From positions 1 to 48,999 of the forward strand of contig JAQXAY010000234.1 of NCBI GenBank assembly GCA_029252685.1: a stretch of 48,999 nt of DNA. The letters run 5' to 3'. Shown one piece after another: positions 1 to 10,534 of this stretch. Both the position numbers and the translations under genes were made by a program. Source of the DNA: Saprospiraceae bacterium. Lineage in GTDB: Bacteria; Bacteroidota; Bacteroidia; Chitinophagales; Saprospiraceae. Every line of letters begins with the position of its first letter. Within the stretch, counting starts at the first letter, position 1. A model generated the notes under the pieces. The model was given only the letters and a program-made list of their open reading frames with translations, was not told where the DNA came from and did not search any database.

Positions 1-3000
1 ATTTTCGGTCCTGTAAAGGATTACGAATGTTTCTGTGGGAAGTATAAAAGAATTCGATATAAAGGAATCGTTTGTGATAGATGTGGAGTAGAGGTAACTG
101 AGAAAAAGGTTCGTAGAGAGCGCATGGGGCACATCAAACTTGTGGTTCCTGTAGTTCATATCTGGTTCTTTAAATCACTGCCTAATAAGATCGGTTATCT
201 TTTAGGTCTTTCTTCAAAGAAACTAGAAACGATCATTTATTATGAACGTTATGTTGTGATACAGCCAGGTGCTGGAGAAGAACATGGTTTCGCTCATATG
301 GATCTAATAACAGAAGATGATTATCTGGAGCTTTTGGAAAAATTGCCACCAGAGAATCAACAACTGGATGATTCTGATCCGAATAAGTTTATCGCAAAGA
401 TGGGTGCAGATGCAGTACATGATCTGCTAGAACGCCTTAATTTGGATGACTTAGCCTTTAAATTACGTCAGCAAGCTGCAACTGAAACTTCTCAACAACG
501 TAAGAGTGAAGCACTTAAGCGTTTGAGGATTGTTGAAGCTTTCCGTGATGGTCAGACACGCATAGATAATCGTCCTGAATGGGCTGTGATTAAATATCTT
601 CCTGTAATACCACCAGAGCTAAGGCCACTAGTGCCGTTGGATGGTGGTCGTTTCGCAAGTTCAGATCTTAATGATTTGTACCGAAGAGTAATTATCCGTA
701 ATAATCGTCTAAAGCGTTTGTTAGAGATTAAAGCTCCTGAGGTAATCTTAAGAAATGAGAAGCGTATGCTTCAAGAAGCTGTAGATTCATTGTTCGATAA
801 TTCAAGAAAATCCAATGCTGTAAAAGCGGAGGGTGGTCGTCCGCTAAAATCATTAAGTGATATTCTTAAGGGTAAGCAAGGACGTTTCCGTCAGAACCTT
901 TTGGGTAAACGTGTGGATTATTCAGGTCGTTCAGTAATCGTTGTAGGTCCTAAGATGAAGATCCACGAGTGTGGTCTTCCTAAAGGAATGGCTTCTGAGT
1001 TATTTAAGCCATTTATTATTAGAAAGCTGATTGAAAGAGGGGTCGTTAAGACCGTGAAGTCAGCTAAGAAATTAGTAGATCGCAAGGACCCAATTATTTG
1101 GGAAATCCTTGAAAATATATTAAAAGGTCACCCGGTACTATTGAACCGTGCACCAACTCTACACAGACTATCTATCCAGGCTTTCCAGCCAAGGTTGATA
1201 GAAGGTAAAGCAATTCAGCTTCACCCGCTTGTATGTGGTGCCTTCAATGCCGATTTTGATGGTGATCAGATGGCGGTACACGTACCGTTATCTCATGCAG
1301 CTATTCTTGAGGCTCAGGTATTGATGCTTTCTGCACACAATATGTTGAATCCACAAGATGGTTCACCCGTTACACTTCCTTCTCAGGATATGATTCTTGG
1401 TCTTTATTACATCACCAAAGAGAAAAGCTCTACGGAAGAAGTGAAGATTCAAGGTGAAGGTAGATACTTCTACTCAGCTGAAGAGGTTATGATCGCATAC
1501 AATGAGCGTAAGCTTGATTTACATGCAAAGATCAATGTAAGGGCTAGACAAGAAGATGAAGAGGGTAACCTTGTCATTAAGCGTATTGATACTACTTGTG
1601 GTCGTGTGTTATTCAATCAGGCAGTTCCTGAACACCTTCCATTTATCAATGAACTATTGACAAAGCGTAACCTTAAGAAAATTATTGGTAAAATCATCAA
1701 GCGTACAAGCTTGCCAATTGCCGGTGAATTCTTAGATAAAATCAAAGAATTAGGATTTATGTGGGCCTTCAAAGGAGGTTTGTCATTCAACCTAGGTGAT
1801 TTGATTACTCCATCAGTTAAGCTTGATACACTAGATAAGGCTCAAAGTGAAGTTGATGAAGTATGGGGTAACTACGAGATGGGACTAATCACCAACTCAG
1901 AGCGTTACAACCAGATTATTGATAAATGGACTTTTGCCGATAATCATATTACAAATGTGTTGATGACAGAGCTTGCTGAACACAAGCAAGGTTTCAACTC
2001 TGTTTATATGATGCTTGATTCAGGAGCACGTGGTTCTAAGCAGCAAATTAAGCAGCTTTGTGGTCTTCGTGGTCTTATGGCTAAGCCAAAGAAATCAGGT
2101 GACTCTGGAGGTGCTATTGTAGAGAATCCAATTCTTTCAAACTTCGTTGATGGTCTTTCAGTACTTGAGTACTTTATCTCAACGCACGGTGCACGTAAAG
2201 GTCTTGCCGATACAGCACTTAAGACTGCCGATGCAGGTTATTTAACACGTCGTCTTGTAGATGTTGCTCAGGATGTTGTAGTTATGGAAGAGGATTGTGG
2301 AACACTTAGAGGTGTTGAAACATCAACTCTTTTTGAAGGTGATAAGGTTGTTGAAAATCTTTCTGATAGAATCAAAGGGCGTTATACACTAAGACCTGTG
2401 TTAAATCCTAAGACTGGAGACCAACTTTTGGCTAAGAGCGAATTCATTACTAATGAAATGGCTGAACATATCCAAGAGATCGGTATTGAAACAGTAGCTA
2501 TTCGAACAGTTCTTACTTGTGATTCAAGAAGAGGTATCTGTCGTACATGTTATGGTTTAAATACAGCGACAGGACGTATCACTGAACTTGGTGATTCTGT
2601 AGGTATCATTGCTGCTCAGTCAATTGGAGAGCCTGGTACTCAACTTACACTTCGTACCTTCCACGTGGGTGGTATCGCTTCAGTTTCCAAGACTGAGTCA
2701 GAGATCGAATCTAAGTTTGAAGGTAAATTAGTATTTGACGGTATTCGTACTGTAGAAAATAAAGATGGTGATACTGTAAAGAATGTTGTTCTTTCTAGAA
2801 CAGGTGAAATCAGAATCACTAATGAAAAAGAAACTAAAGTATTTGTAACCCACCACATTCCTTATGGATCTAATCTATATGTTGAAGAAGGTGGAACAAT
2901 TGCTAAAGGTGACAAGATCTGTGATTGGGATCCATTCAACGCTTTGATTGTTTCAGAATTCTCAGGTACTACTCAATTCGAGAGTATCGAAGAAGGTATG

Positions 3001-4137
3001 ACTTACCGTTCTGAGCGTGATGATCAAACAGGTCACGTACAAAAGGTAATCATTGAATCTAAGAATAAGCGTAAGATTCCTACGATCAAAATCATTAGCA
3101 AAGAAGGAGAAGAACTTAGAAGTTACAATCTTCCAGTAGGTTCATTGCTTTCTGTTAGTGAGGGAGGAACAATAATTAGTGGTCAGCAGATTGCTAAGAT
3201 TCCACGTAAGCAGTCTCAGATTCAGGATATTACCGGTGGTCTTCCTCGTGTAACTGAATTATTTGAAGCGAGAAATCCTTCGAATCCTGCAGTTGTTTCG
3301 GAGATTGACGGTGTTGTTAGTTTCGGTAAAATAAAGCGTGGTAATAGAGAGGTAACAGTTCTTTCTAAAGATAATCAGAAACGCAAGTACCTAATTGGTC
3401 TTTCTAAGCACATTCTAGTTCAAGATGGTGACTTTGTAAGAGCTGGTACACCACTTTCTGATGGTGCTACTGCTCCAAGAGATCTTCTAGGTATCCGTGG
3501 CCCATTATCAGTGCAGCAGTATTTGATCAATGGAGTTCAAGATGTATATCGTTCTCAAGGTATCGGTATTAACAATAAGCATATGGAGGTGATCGTTCGC
3601 CAGATGATGCGTAGAGTTACTATCGCTGATCCGGGTGATACAAAATTCTTAGAGCGTGAGGCTGTTGAGAAGCTTGCATTCCTTGATGAGAATGATTGGA
3701 TCTTTGACAAGAAGTTCATTACAGATGCAGGCGAGTCTACAGCATTCTATGCTGGTAAGATCGTTTCATTGAGAGAGCTTAGAGAAGAGAATTCTTACTT
3801 GAAGCGCAACGATAAGAAAGTAGTTCAGTTTAGAGATGCAGTTGCTGCAACTTCTGTTCCACTTCTGCAAGGTATTACCAAGTCTTCTCTAGGAACTGTG
3901 AGCTGGATTTCAGCAGCATCATTCCAAGAAACGACGAAGGTATTAAGTACTGCAGCAATCGGTGCTAAGTCTGATAATCTACTTGGGCTTAAAGAAAATG
4001 TAATCGTAGGTAAGCCAATACCAGCAGGTACAGGTTTCAGAAAGTACGAAGAAATTTTCGTTACAAGTAAAGAACAGCATGAAGCTTATTTAGAGCGTCA
4101 AGCAATGTATGAAGACGATGAGGATTACGAGCAATAA
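1..4137 (+). CDS. rpoC: DNA-directed RNA polymerase subunit beta' (5' end cut by the window)
   Basis: Catalytic beta' subunit of RNA polymerase. The open frame runs from base 1 with no start codon; about 50 N-terminal residues lie outside the window, judging by E. coli beta'. The first visible residues form the N-terminal zinc ribbon (Cys at window residues 10, 12, 25 and 28). The active-site Mg-binding motif [12 protein letters not shown] begins near residue 416. The second zinc site is visible as EEDCGTLRG near residue 765 and the later Cys cluster [11 protein letters not shown]. The bridge-helix and trigger-loop region ([18 protein letters not shown]) is intact. The ATG at 124 is internal, because the zinc ribbon lies upstream in the same frame. 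The gene presumably follows rpoB, as in most bacteria, but rpoB is not visible. A strong hairpin terminator follows the stop. No frameshift or missing catalytic residue was seen. Confidence 0.98.
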   Translation: MFGPVKDYECFCGKYKRIRYKGIVCDRCGVEVTEKKVRRERMGHIKLVVPVVHIWFFKSLPNKIGYLLGLSSKKLETIIYYERYVVIQPGAGEEHGFAHMDLITEDDYLELLEKLPPENQQLDDSDPNKFIAKMGADAVHDLLERLNLDDLAFKLRQQAATETSQQRKSEALKRLRIVEAFRDGQTRIDNRPEWAVIKYLPVIPPELRPLVPLDGGRFASSDLNDLYRRVIIRNNRLKRLLEIKAPEVILRNEKRMLQEAVDSLFDNSRKSNAVKAEGGRPLKSLSDILKGKQGRFRQNLLGKRVDYSGRSVIVVGPKMKIHECGLPKGMASELFKPFIIRKLIERGVVKTVKSAKKLVDRKDPIIWEILENILKGHPVLLNRAPTLHRLSIQAFQPRLIEGKAIQLHPLVCGAFNADFDGDQMAVHVPLSHAAILEAQVLMLSAHNMLNPQDGSPVTLPSQDMILGLYYITKEKSSTEEVKIQGEGRYFYSAEEVMIAYNERKLDLHAKINVRARQEDEEGNLVIKRIDTTCGRVLFNQAVPEHLPFINELLTKRNLKKIIGKIIKRTSLPIAGEFLDKIKELGFMWAFKGGLSFNLGDLITPSVKLDTLDKAQSEVDEVWGNYEMGLITNSERYNQIIDKWTFADNHITNVLMTELAEHKQGFNSVYMMLDSGARGSKQQIKQLCGLRGLMAKPKKSGDSGGAIVENPILSNFVDGLSVLEYFISTHGARKGLADTALKTADAGYLTRRLVDVAQDVVVMEEDCGTLRGVETSTLFEGDKVVENLSDRIKGRYTLRPVLNPKTGDQLLAKSEFITNEMAEHIQEIGIETVAIRTVLTCDSRRGICRTCYGLNTATGRITELGDSVGIIAAQSIGEPGTQLTLRTFHVGGIASVSKTESEIESKFEGKLVFDGIRTVENKDGDTVKNVVLSRTGEIRITNEKETKVFVTHHIPYGSNLYVEEGGTIAKGDKICDWDPFNALIVSEFSGTTQFESIEEGMTYRSERDDQTGHVQKVIIESKNKRKIPTIKIISKEGEELRSYNLPVGSLLSVSEGGTIISGQQIAKIPRKQSQIQDITGGLPRVTELFEARNPSNPAVVSEIDGVVSFGKIKRGNREVTVLSKDNQKRKYLIGLSKHILVQDGDFVRAGTPLSDGATAPRDLLGIRGPLSVQQYLINGVQDVYRSQGIGINNKHMEVIVRQMMRRVTIADPGDTKFLEREAVEKLAFLDENDWIFDKKFITDAGESTAFYAGKIVSLRELREENSYLKRNDKKVVQFRDAVAATSVPLLQGITKSSLGTVSWISAASFQETTKVLSTAAIGAKSDNLLGLKENVIVGKPIPAGTGFRKYEEIFVTSKEQHEAYLERQAMYEDDEDYEQ

Positions 4138-4155
4138 AATAATCCTTTAAATCAT

Positions 4156-4193
4156 AAAAAAAGGCTGTAGCAGTTATCTGCTCAGCCTTTTTT
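4156..4193. terminator. bidirectional intrinsic terminator between rpoC and ribE
   Basis: A long hairpin: AAAAAAGGCTG, one bulged T, AGCAG, a TTAT loop, CTGCT, then CAGCCTTTTTT. The A tract on the left becomes a T tract on the minus strand, so the same hairpin can end both convergent transcripts, rpoC from the left and ribE from the right. Confidence 0.9.
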
Positions 4194-4225
4194 CTTTGGA
4201 TCAATAATGAAGCTTGTGCGCTAAA

Positions 4226-4819
4226 TTATTTAGCGTAAACCTGCATGTACTTAGCCATATATTTGCCTATGATATCAAATTCAAGGTTTATTTTTGACCC
4301 GATTTCGATATGCTTAAACGAAGTATGCTCATAGGTGTAAGGAATGATAGCAACGCTGAATCTGTTTTCAACAGGACTCACTACAGTTAAGCTCACGCCG
4401 TTGATACAGACAGAGCCTTTATCAACAAGTAAATGCTCAGGAGTCAAGGTGTATTCAAAGGTGAATATCCAGGATCCATCTTTATTTTCTTTTCCTACAC
4501 AAGTGCCAGTAGCATCAACGTGGCCTTGAACAATATGCCCGTCAAGTCTCCCATTGGAGATCATTGCCCGTTCCAAATTTAGCTCATCACCTACTTTTCG
4601 GTCGCCTATGGCAGAACGAATTAATGTTTCATCGATCGCAGTTACAACATATTCATCTCCTTCAATAACTACTACTGTTAAGCAGACGCCATCATGAGCA
4701 AGACTTTGGTCGATCTTCAATTCATTCGTGATAGGCGATTTTACCGTAAAATGTACGTTAGTGCCTTCTTTTTCGATCTTGGTAATTGTACCAGTCGATT
4801 CTATGATTCCAGTAAACAT
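4226..4819 (-). CDS. ribE: riboflavin synthase, alpha subunit
   Basis: Converts two molecules of 6,7-dimethyl-8-ribityllumazine into riboflavin and a pyrimidine by-product, the last step of riboflavin synthesis in the cytoplasm. The 197-aa protein has the usual family length and the invariant N-terminus MFTGIIESTG. Two lumazine-binding barrels follow one another: the first has DGVCLTVV near residue 44, the second GHIVQGHVDATG near residue 95 and INGVSLTVV near residue 140. The start is the family-typical MFTGII. The gene lies 9 bases downstream of a secreted T9SS-protein gene on the same strand and may be co-transcribed with it, which is an unusual partner. The symbol is also written ribC in some genomes. 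Confidence 0.96.
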   Translation of the reverse strand: MFTGIIESTGTITKIEKEGTNVHFTVKSPITNELKIDQSLAHDGVCLTVVVIEGDEYVVTAIDETLIRSAIGDRKVGDELNLERAMISNGRLDGHIVQGHVDATGTCVGKENKDGSWIFTFEYTLTPEHLLVDKGSVCINGVSLTVVSPVENRFSVAIIPYTYEHTSFKHIEIGSKINLEFDIIGKYMAKYMQVYAK

Positions 4820-4828
4820 AAAATGTAA

Positions 4829-7576
4829 TTATCTAAATAAGTCTATATAGCCGGAAAGAATACCCTCTCGTTCTATGATACCATTAACTCTGTCTTCGAA
4901 AACTCGACATTTATAATAGTACGTTCCAACTGGAAGATCGTCCCCGGCTTGATTTGTTCCATCCCAATTAATGTTGGGATCCATAGATTGAAACACTAAT
5001 TCGCCCCAACGGTTGAAAATTTGTATCTCTATTCTGTCAATAAAACAATATGGGTATGGGATAAACACATCATTATCGCCATCGCTATTAGGTGTAAAAG
5101 CATTTGGAAGTTCGTATCGAGGACAATTATCTACACAGATTTCATTGGAGAAAGTACTTTCATTTGCAAATGAATCAATAGCGGTAACCGCATAACATCC
5201 GGCTAGACCAAATTCAGGAGCATGTAGATATAAAGTATCGAATGGATCCCCAATAGTTTCTATAAGTGCATAGTCACTATCTACCTTATTCTTAAAATAG
5301 ATATTGTAGGCAACAACATCGTCTGTATCCTCACAGCTAAAGTTTGGATTATTCCACTCCAATTGATTGAAAAGATCTATTTCAACACAGTTTATAGCTT
5401 CATCACAAATATTACTGACTTCGAGCACTGGTGGGCATGGTGCTATAAGATCTATCGGTGTGGCACAAGCTATTTGCGATCGGTTAATTAACAAAGAATC
5501 TAAACTCTCAACACCATAATCTCCAGTTGCCCGAATGAAATAACAATAATTTCTTCCGTTAACAAGATCCTCTTCAAGGAAACTAGGTACTTCCGTAGTT
5601 GCAATACTATCAAATATTCCTGGGAGGGTTTCTTTGAACACCGTAAACTCAATGTTATCCCAGGGTACATCGAAGTCCCAGTTTAAGAGGTTTGATTCAT
5701 CACTAGGCTGAATCGAAAGGAAAACTGAAGATGCTTCATTTGATGATCCAAACACCTCAGAAGTATTTCCATTCGTAAGGAAGTTAACTTTAAATCGATA
5801 AGATTCACTTGTTGTGTTAAGATTTTCAACTGTAGTGAAGGTGTCTATAGCTTCCGAATAAGTGTCTGCTGTTGCTGAGAACCCTGTAGGGAAAAAGTCT
5901 GTCCCATTGATACCTTCAGCTATTAGCAATTCGTAGGTATAAGGTCCTGGATTCAGTAGCGTATCCAGGTCTTCGGCTATAGGTCGTGTCCAACGAACAA
6001 ATATAGTTCCGGAAGTGAGATCAGTACTACTAACATCTACGTTAGTCATAAGTGGAACATCTCGATTGAGTTGCACACAGCTTTCATTAGATGGTAGGCT
6101 TTCAACCAAGTTGTAGGGTTGAGGGAAATTGGTATTTGTGAGTTTTGCAAAATTTGCAATTACCCTGTAGCAATATGTTTTTCCCTGATCTACATCATTA
6201 TCAATGTAAATGTATTTACCATTTTCTGATTCATTGGTGATTCCAATTACGCGTTCATATCCTTTTCCATCAAGACCTGTTTCACAGGTGTCAATTTGAA
6301 ATTGATTTGAACCTATCTTTCTCCAAACACTAAATCCATAAAAGTAATCATCTTCTGCATCCTCACATATGTAGGGCAAATCCCAAGTCACACGGATGGT
6401 GTTATTAACTGATTCTGTTTCTACATTTTCTGGTGCAGGCCCAACTACTTTTATTCGAAGGGTCTTAAGATTCGCAAGTCCAGTAGTCCCATTATCATCT
6501 AATGCCTTAAACACTATGAAATAAGGTTGGTCGCTTATATGTTCACAGAGCGTATTCCATTCAAAGGTGCCTTCTACAATTGGCGAAGTATAATTTAATG
6601 GTGCATCAAAGCTTGCATTACCAAAGAAACTCGTTTCTAAAGGTCCTCCTAGGGCCGTGAGTAATACATTGTCGCCAGGGTTAGGGTCATCAGCAAAAAC
6701 ATCGACAGATAATGTCTGTCCAGCTACTACACAGATATAATCTTCTGTGTCTATAGTTGGGGGTTGATTGTCATTACAATTTTCAATTAGTATTTGCATA
6801 TCCCGAACCATGGTATCTATAGGCTCTCCATCCCGCCAGGATATTATGATCATAGCTATATTGTATTCTCCAGCTATTTGAGGAGAAGTCCACAAGAAAT
6901 CACCAGTAATAGGATCTAACGTATAAATATTATCTGGTCCAGGGCCAATGAAATTTGGATATTGATAATTTGGAACTTCAGTATGAATACTCTGCAATGG
7001 CGTAATCATTTCAAAGGATAAGCTATCTCCATCTGGATCTACTGGATTAGGGTTGTGAATGAATGGCTGTCCAACACAACCTACATCAATAGGAGGCTGT
7101 AAGAGCATAGGAGTGCTATTAGGCCCATCGAATTGACAATTTAGAAAAGTATAACTGGTCTGTATATGAAAAGGTACAGTATCAGAATTGGGAGCATTGA
7201 CATTCAGAACGCCTCCATTTCTGTTGGGGTCGGTCATTGAAATAGTATAGGTGCCACTTGCTGTATATGTGTGGGTGGCAATATAAAGGTTCTTTTTAGT
7301 ATCGTTCCCTAGCCCTTCTCCCTCATTACCTGGCCCATTCGAACGCATCACCATTTCACAGGTACCATCTCCCCAGCAGATTTCCAAAGAATCTCTATCC
7401 GCAGCTTGGCTGGATTCTTTAGTGTATGTTGTGATAATGGCCTGCACACTAAAATCAGTACATTCCCCAATCGGTGAAACAGAAATCTCTCCAGCTCTAT
7501 TGTGGGTAGCATGGAGCCATAGGGGAGTAGTCATAAGAATGAAGAAAAATAAAAAGTGTATGTTCTTCTTTGGCAT
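4829..7576 (-). CDS. secreted multidomain protein with type B T9SS sorting domain (gliding-motility-associated C-terminus)
   Basis: A 915-aa secreted protein of unknown specific role. Residues 1-23 form a signal peptide, with the mature protein starting around HATHNRAGEI, an N-terminus I recognise from many Saprospiria-type surface proteins. Residues 25-270 contain a PKD-like segment (EICWGDGTCEM, then THTYTASGTY) and a cadherin-like segment (DPDGDSLSF). Residues 380-810 look like three or four fibronectin type III domains (VTWDLPY, VRWTRP, NLLNWDFD, LEWNNPNF). The C-terminal 95 residues are the type B T9SS domain, with NAFTPNSDGDNDVF, FNRWGELVF and WDGTNQAGDDLPVGTYYY. This predicts export by T9SS and surface attachment or release. 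It sits directly upstream of ribE with a 9-base gap. An adhesin or matrix role is an inference. Confidence 0.9.
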   Translation of the reverse strand: MPKKNIHFLFFFILMTTPLWLHATHNRAGEISVSPIGECTDFSVQAIITTYTKESSQAADRDSLEICWGDGTCEMVMRSNGPGNEGEGLGNDTKKNLYIATHTYTASGTYTISMTDPNRNGGVLNVNAPNSDTVPFHIQTSYTFLNCQFDGPNSTPMLLQPPIDVGCVGQPFIHNPNPVDPDGDSLSFEMITPLQSIHTEVPNYQYPNFIGPGPDNIYTLDPITGDFLWTSPQIAGEYNIAMIIISWRDGEPIDTMVRDMQILIENCNDNQPPTIDTEDYICVVAGQTLSVDVFADDPNPGDNVLLTALGGPLETSFFGNASFDAPLNYTSPIVEGTFEWNTLCEHISDQPYFIVFKALDDNGTTGLANLKTLRIKVVGPAPENVETESVNNTIRVTWDLPYICEDAEDDYFYGFSVWRKIGSNQFQIDTCETGLDGKGYERVIGITNESENGKYIYIDNDVDQGKTYCYRVIANFAKLTNTNFPQPYNLVESLPSNESCVQLNRDVPLMTNVDVSSTDLTSGTIFVRWTRPIAEDLDTLLNPGPYTYELLIAEGINGTDFFPTGFSATADTYSEAIDTFTTVENLNTTSESYRFKVNFLTNGNTSEVFGSSNEASSVFLSIQPSDESNLLNWDFDVPWDNIEFTVFKETLPGIFDSIATTEVPSFLEEDLVNGRNYCYFIRATGDYGVESLDSLLINRSQIACATPIDLIAPCPPVLEVSNICDEAINCVEIDLFNQLEWNNPNFSCEDTDDVVAYNIYFKNKVDSDYALIETIGDPFDTLYLHAPEFGLAGCYAVTAIDSFANESTFSNEICVDNCPRYELPNAFTPNSDGDNDVFIPYPYCFIDRIEIQIFNRWGELVFQSMDPNINWDGTNQAGDDLPVGTYYYKCRVFEDRVNGIIEREGILSGYIDLFR

Positions 7577-7733
7577 ACTTTGAAATTTAATTTGTGGGAA
7601 GCTGGAACATGTTGAACCCTATCATAAGATAGTCAACAGAGTAACGAAATAACAAAATAATTAGTTTTTTTAAGTAGTGCTTTAATAAAAGAGTGCAAGA
7701 AAAAAGAAGTTTCCTGCCTATTTAAGGACGGAA

Positions 7734-8591
7734 TTAGAATTGTTGGAGTGCATCCTTTAGAGCATCTGCCCAGTTTGGGATTTCCTTTCCTGTTATTTTT
7801 TTAAATTTTGACTTGTCCATTAAACTATATGCTGGACGCTTTGCTGTTGTATTAAATTCAGTACTAGGAATAGGATTAACAATACAGTTTATCTGCTTTA
7901 ACTCTAAGATTAATTTTGTGAATTCATACCAAGAGCATGCGCCTTCATTACTATAATTGAAAATACCCAATTGTTCTTGCTGCACTAAAGTAAAAATAGC
8001 ATCTATAAGATCTTCTGTCCAGGTAGGACTTCCTATTTGGTCATTAACAACACGTAGTGACGAGCGTTCTTGACCATACTTGATCATTGACTTTACGAAA
8101 TTATTTCTGTGCTTTGAATAAAGCCAGGATGTTCTAACAATAGTATACTTACAAGCGGACTTTATTATTTCCTTTTCTCCAGCGAGTTTGGATTTACCAT
8201 AGGTGTTTACAGGAGCTGGGATATGTGTTTCCTTGAATGCCTCAAGACCTGTTCCCGAATATACATAGTCTGTAGAGATGTGGACAAGATGGCAATTGTT
8301 TTGTACACAAAGCTTTGCAAGGATTGCACATGCCTTTTGGTTTATAAGAAAGGCTTCAGTTTTTGATTCCTCTGCCTTATCTACTTGAGTGTAAGCACCA
8401 AAATTTAAGAAAATGTCAGGTCTTATTTTTAGGAAACACTCGGAAATTGATGCCTCTGAGGATAGATCTAATTGAGTTCGGTCGGCGAAGAAGAAGTCAT
8501 ATTGATTTGTGTAAAGGTCTTTTTTTTCGAGCAATGTTTGTCCAAGTTGACCCGAGGAGCCGCTTACTAATATGACTTTTTTTGTACTCAT
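7734..8591 (-). CDS. rfbD: dTDP-4-dehydrorhamnose reductase
   Basis: Last enzyme of dTDP-L-rhamnose synthesis: it reduces dTDP-4-dehydro-L-rhamnose with NAD(P)H in the cytoplasm. The 285-aa protein is a short-chain dehydrogenase/reductase of normal RmlD length. The N-terminal nucleotide-binding loop reads SGSSGQLGQ (near residues 10-18), STDYVYSG near residue 105 is a family signature, and the catalytic Tyr and Lys are in YGKSK near residues 131-135. The start codon overlaps the rfbC stop by one base (TAATG), which suggests translational coupling. Its product rhamnose would go into surface polysaccharide. rfbA and rfbB, needed for the first steps, are not in the window. Confidence 0.95.
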   Translation of the reverse strand: MSTKKVILVSGSSGQLGQTLLEKKDLYTNQYDFFFADRTQLDLSSEASISECFLKIRPDIFLNFGAYTQVDKAEESKTEAFLINQKACAILAKLCVQNNCHLVHISTDYVYSGTGLEAFKETHIPAPVNTYGKSKLAGEKEIIKSACKYTIVRTSWLYSKHRNNFVKSMIKYGQERSSLRVVNDQIGSPTWTEDLIDAIFTLVQQEQLGIFNYSNEGACSWYEFTKLILELKQINCIVNPIPSTEFNTTAKRPAYSLMDKSKFKKITGKEIPNWADALKDALQQF

Positions 8592-9139
8592 TATAAAGCA
8601 GGTTTATGGTCGCCAAAAGCTGGTTGCACTCTATCTTTTTCTGAAAGTGAAATATCTTTCTGATCTAACTTCCAGTCGATTGCAAGGTGTTCATCATTAT
8701 AGATAAGACCACCTTCTGCTTCTTTGTTGTAGAAGTTATCACACTTGTAAAAGAATTCAGCAGTTTCCGAAAGCACTGCATAGCCATGAGCGAAACCTCT
8801 AGGAACAAATAGCTGCTTTTTATTTATTGCACTTAGTAGGATAGAGAAGCTCTTTCCATATGTTTTAGAACTTGGACGAAGGTCAACAACTACATCTAAT
8901 ACTTCTCCTGAAATAACACGAACTAACTTTGCTTGAGCATGGGAACCTACCTGATAGTGTAGGCCCCTTAATACACCATAAGAAGATTTTGCCTGATTGT
9001 CCTGAACGAAGTGGGTTTTAATACCAGCAGTTTTGAAGGTAGCTTCATTAAAGCTTTCATAGAAATAACCTCGGTCATCTTCCCAAATCTGTGGTTCGAA
9101 GATTATTAGGTCTTCGATTTCAGTTTTTATAAAAGGCAT
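8591..9139 (-). CDS. rfbC: dTDP-4-dehydrorhamnose 3,5-epimerase
   Basis: Epimerises C3 and C5 of dTDP-4-dehydro-6-deoxyglucose, the third step to dTDP-L-rhamnose. At 182 aa it has the usual cupin length. Visible family motifs are the N-terminal DDRGYFYESFN, the catalytic His in VLRGLHYQ (near residue 63), DVVVDLR, FVPRGFAHGY, and the Tyr-containing FFYKCDNFY around residue 131. It is followed by rfbD with a one-base overlap. It begins 5 bases after the der stop, so der, rfbC and rfbD look like one transcript. Mixing a ribosome-assembly GTPase with sugar-nucleotide enzymes is odd but probably reflects loose operon structure. Confidence 0.96.
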   Translation of the reverse strand: MPFIKTEIEDLIIFEPQIWEDDRGYFYESFNEATFKTAGIKTHFVQDNQAKSSYGVLRGLHYQVGSHAQAKLVRVISGEVLDVVVDLRPSSKTYGKSFSILLSAINKKQLFVPRGFAHGYAVLSETAEFFYKCDNFYNKEAEGGLIYNDEHLAIDWKLDQKDISLSEKDRVQPAFGDHKPAL

Positions 9140-9144
9140 TCTTC

Positions 9145-10446
9145 TTATTTTTTCCTAAAATGTATGGTTATTGGTACTCCTGAGAAATCGTAACTCTCCC
9201 TAAGTTGATTCTCAAGGTAGTTCTTATAACTTTCTCTTAAGTGTTTTGGATTGTTACAGAAGAAAGCAAAAGCTGGATAATATATAGGTAGCTGAGTTAC
9301 GTATTTGATCTTTACATAAGAACCTCTGTACGTTGGAGGTGGTACTCTTTCGATCTTTTCCTGCATCAATTCATTCAAATCCGATGTTCGAATTTTACGG
9401 GTTCGATTTTCGAACACTCGAACTCCTTGCTCTATGGCTTTGAAGATACGTTGCTTCTCCTTTACAGATATGAATACGATTGGAATATCGTTAAACGGTG
9501 CGATCTTATCTCTGATCTCCCGTTCCATATCACGAGCTGTATTAGTTTCTTTTTCGATTAAATCCCACTTGTTTACAAGTATGACCATCCCTTTGTTTCT
9601 CTGTTGGGCCAAGCGGAAGATTTTCATGTCTTGGGCTTCAACTCCAGTTTGGGCATCAATCATTAAAAAACAAACATCTGATTCTTCTATCGATTTTATG
9701 GCACGCATAACAGAGTAAAACTCTAGGTTTTCATGAACCTTTGCTCTTTTACGCATACCTGCCGTATCGATAAGCATAAATTCCTTGTCGAATTTTTTAT
9801 ACACGGAGTGTATGGAATCTCTAGTTGTACCTGCGATGTCTGTAACTATATTTCTTTCATCTCCCAATAGTGAATTGGTGAAAGATGATTTTCCCACATT
9901 AGGCTGACCTACTATTGCAAATTTTGGAATATCAGTCTGCTCTTCATCTTCTTCATCCATGTTTTCTACAACAGCATCTAGAAGTTCACCGGTACCACTA
10001 CCTGTAATAGAAGATAAGAAAAATGTATTTTCAAAACCTAGGGACCAAAATTCATTCGCTTCAAGCAAACGAGCATTGTTATCGACTTTGTTTACGGCTA
10101 GGTAGACTGGTTTATCACCTTTACGCAACATATTGGCTACGTCCTCATCAAGATCTGTGATACCAGTTGTGCAATCAACCATAAAAACGATAATAGAAGC
10201 TTCGTCAATAGCAATTTCTACTTGCGAACGAATAGCTTTTTCAAAAATATCGTCAGATCCTTGAACAAAGCCTCCTGTATCTACTACAGTGAAGGTTTTT
10301 CCATTCCAGTATGAACTACCATACTGGCGATCTCTAGTAACACCACTGAGGTCATCAATGATGGCTTGTCTCTGTCCTATCAAGCGATTAAATAGCGTTG
10401 ATTTCCCCACATTCGGTCTTCCTACCACTGCAACAAGATTGCCCAT
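9145..10446 (-). CDS. der: ribosome-biogenesis GTPase Der (EngA)
   Basis: Double-domain GTPase needed for maturation of the 50S ribosomal subunit. The 433-aa length is normal. The first G domain has the P-loop GRPNVGKST (9-17), DTGG (56-59) and NKVD (119-122). An acidic linker around 162-170 (MDEEDEEQ) leads to the second G domain with GQPNVGKSS (180-188), DTAG (227-230) and NKWD (292-295). The rest is the C-terminal KH-like RNA-binding domain (from about 350), ending in TIHFRKK. All nucleotide-binding motifs are intact. It lies 88 bases downstream of era on the same strand and 5 bases upstream of rfbC. Confidence 0.98.
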   Translation of the reverse strand: MGNLVAVVGRPNVGKSTLFNRLIGQRQAIIDDLSGVTRDRQYGSSYWNGKTFTVVDTGGFVQGSDDIFEKAIRSQVEIAIDEASIIVFMVDCTTGITDLDEDVANMLRKGDKPVYLAVNKVDNNARLLEANEFWSLGFENTFFLSSITGSGTGELLDAVVENMDEEDEEQTDIPKFAIVGQPNVGKSSFTNSLLGDERNIVTDIAGTTRDSIHSVYKKFDKEFMLIDTAGMRKRAKVHENLEFYSVMRAIKSIEESDVCFLMIDAQTGVEAQDMKIFRLAQQRNKGMVILVNKWDLIEKETNTARDMEREIRDKIAPFNDIPIVFISVKEKQRIFKAIEQGVRVFENRTRKIRTSDLNELMQEKIERVPPPTYRGSYVKIKYVTQLPIYYPAFAFFCNNPKHLRESYKNYLENQLRESYDFSGVPITIHFRKK

Positions 10447-10534
10447 AAGTCATTTTTATTTATAAAGTGCAAAGAAACGGATTCCTTGCCGAAAAAAGTC
10501 ATTAATAAAAGATAAACAATAAAAATATCAGTTC

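Noticed and set aside
7577-7733. Search for promoter of the 915-aa gene and terminator of rfbD in the gap
   Set aside because: No exact -7 element on the minus strand and no convincing hairpin with T tract; only AT-rich sequence is seen.
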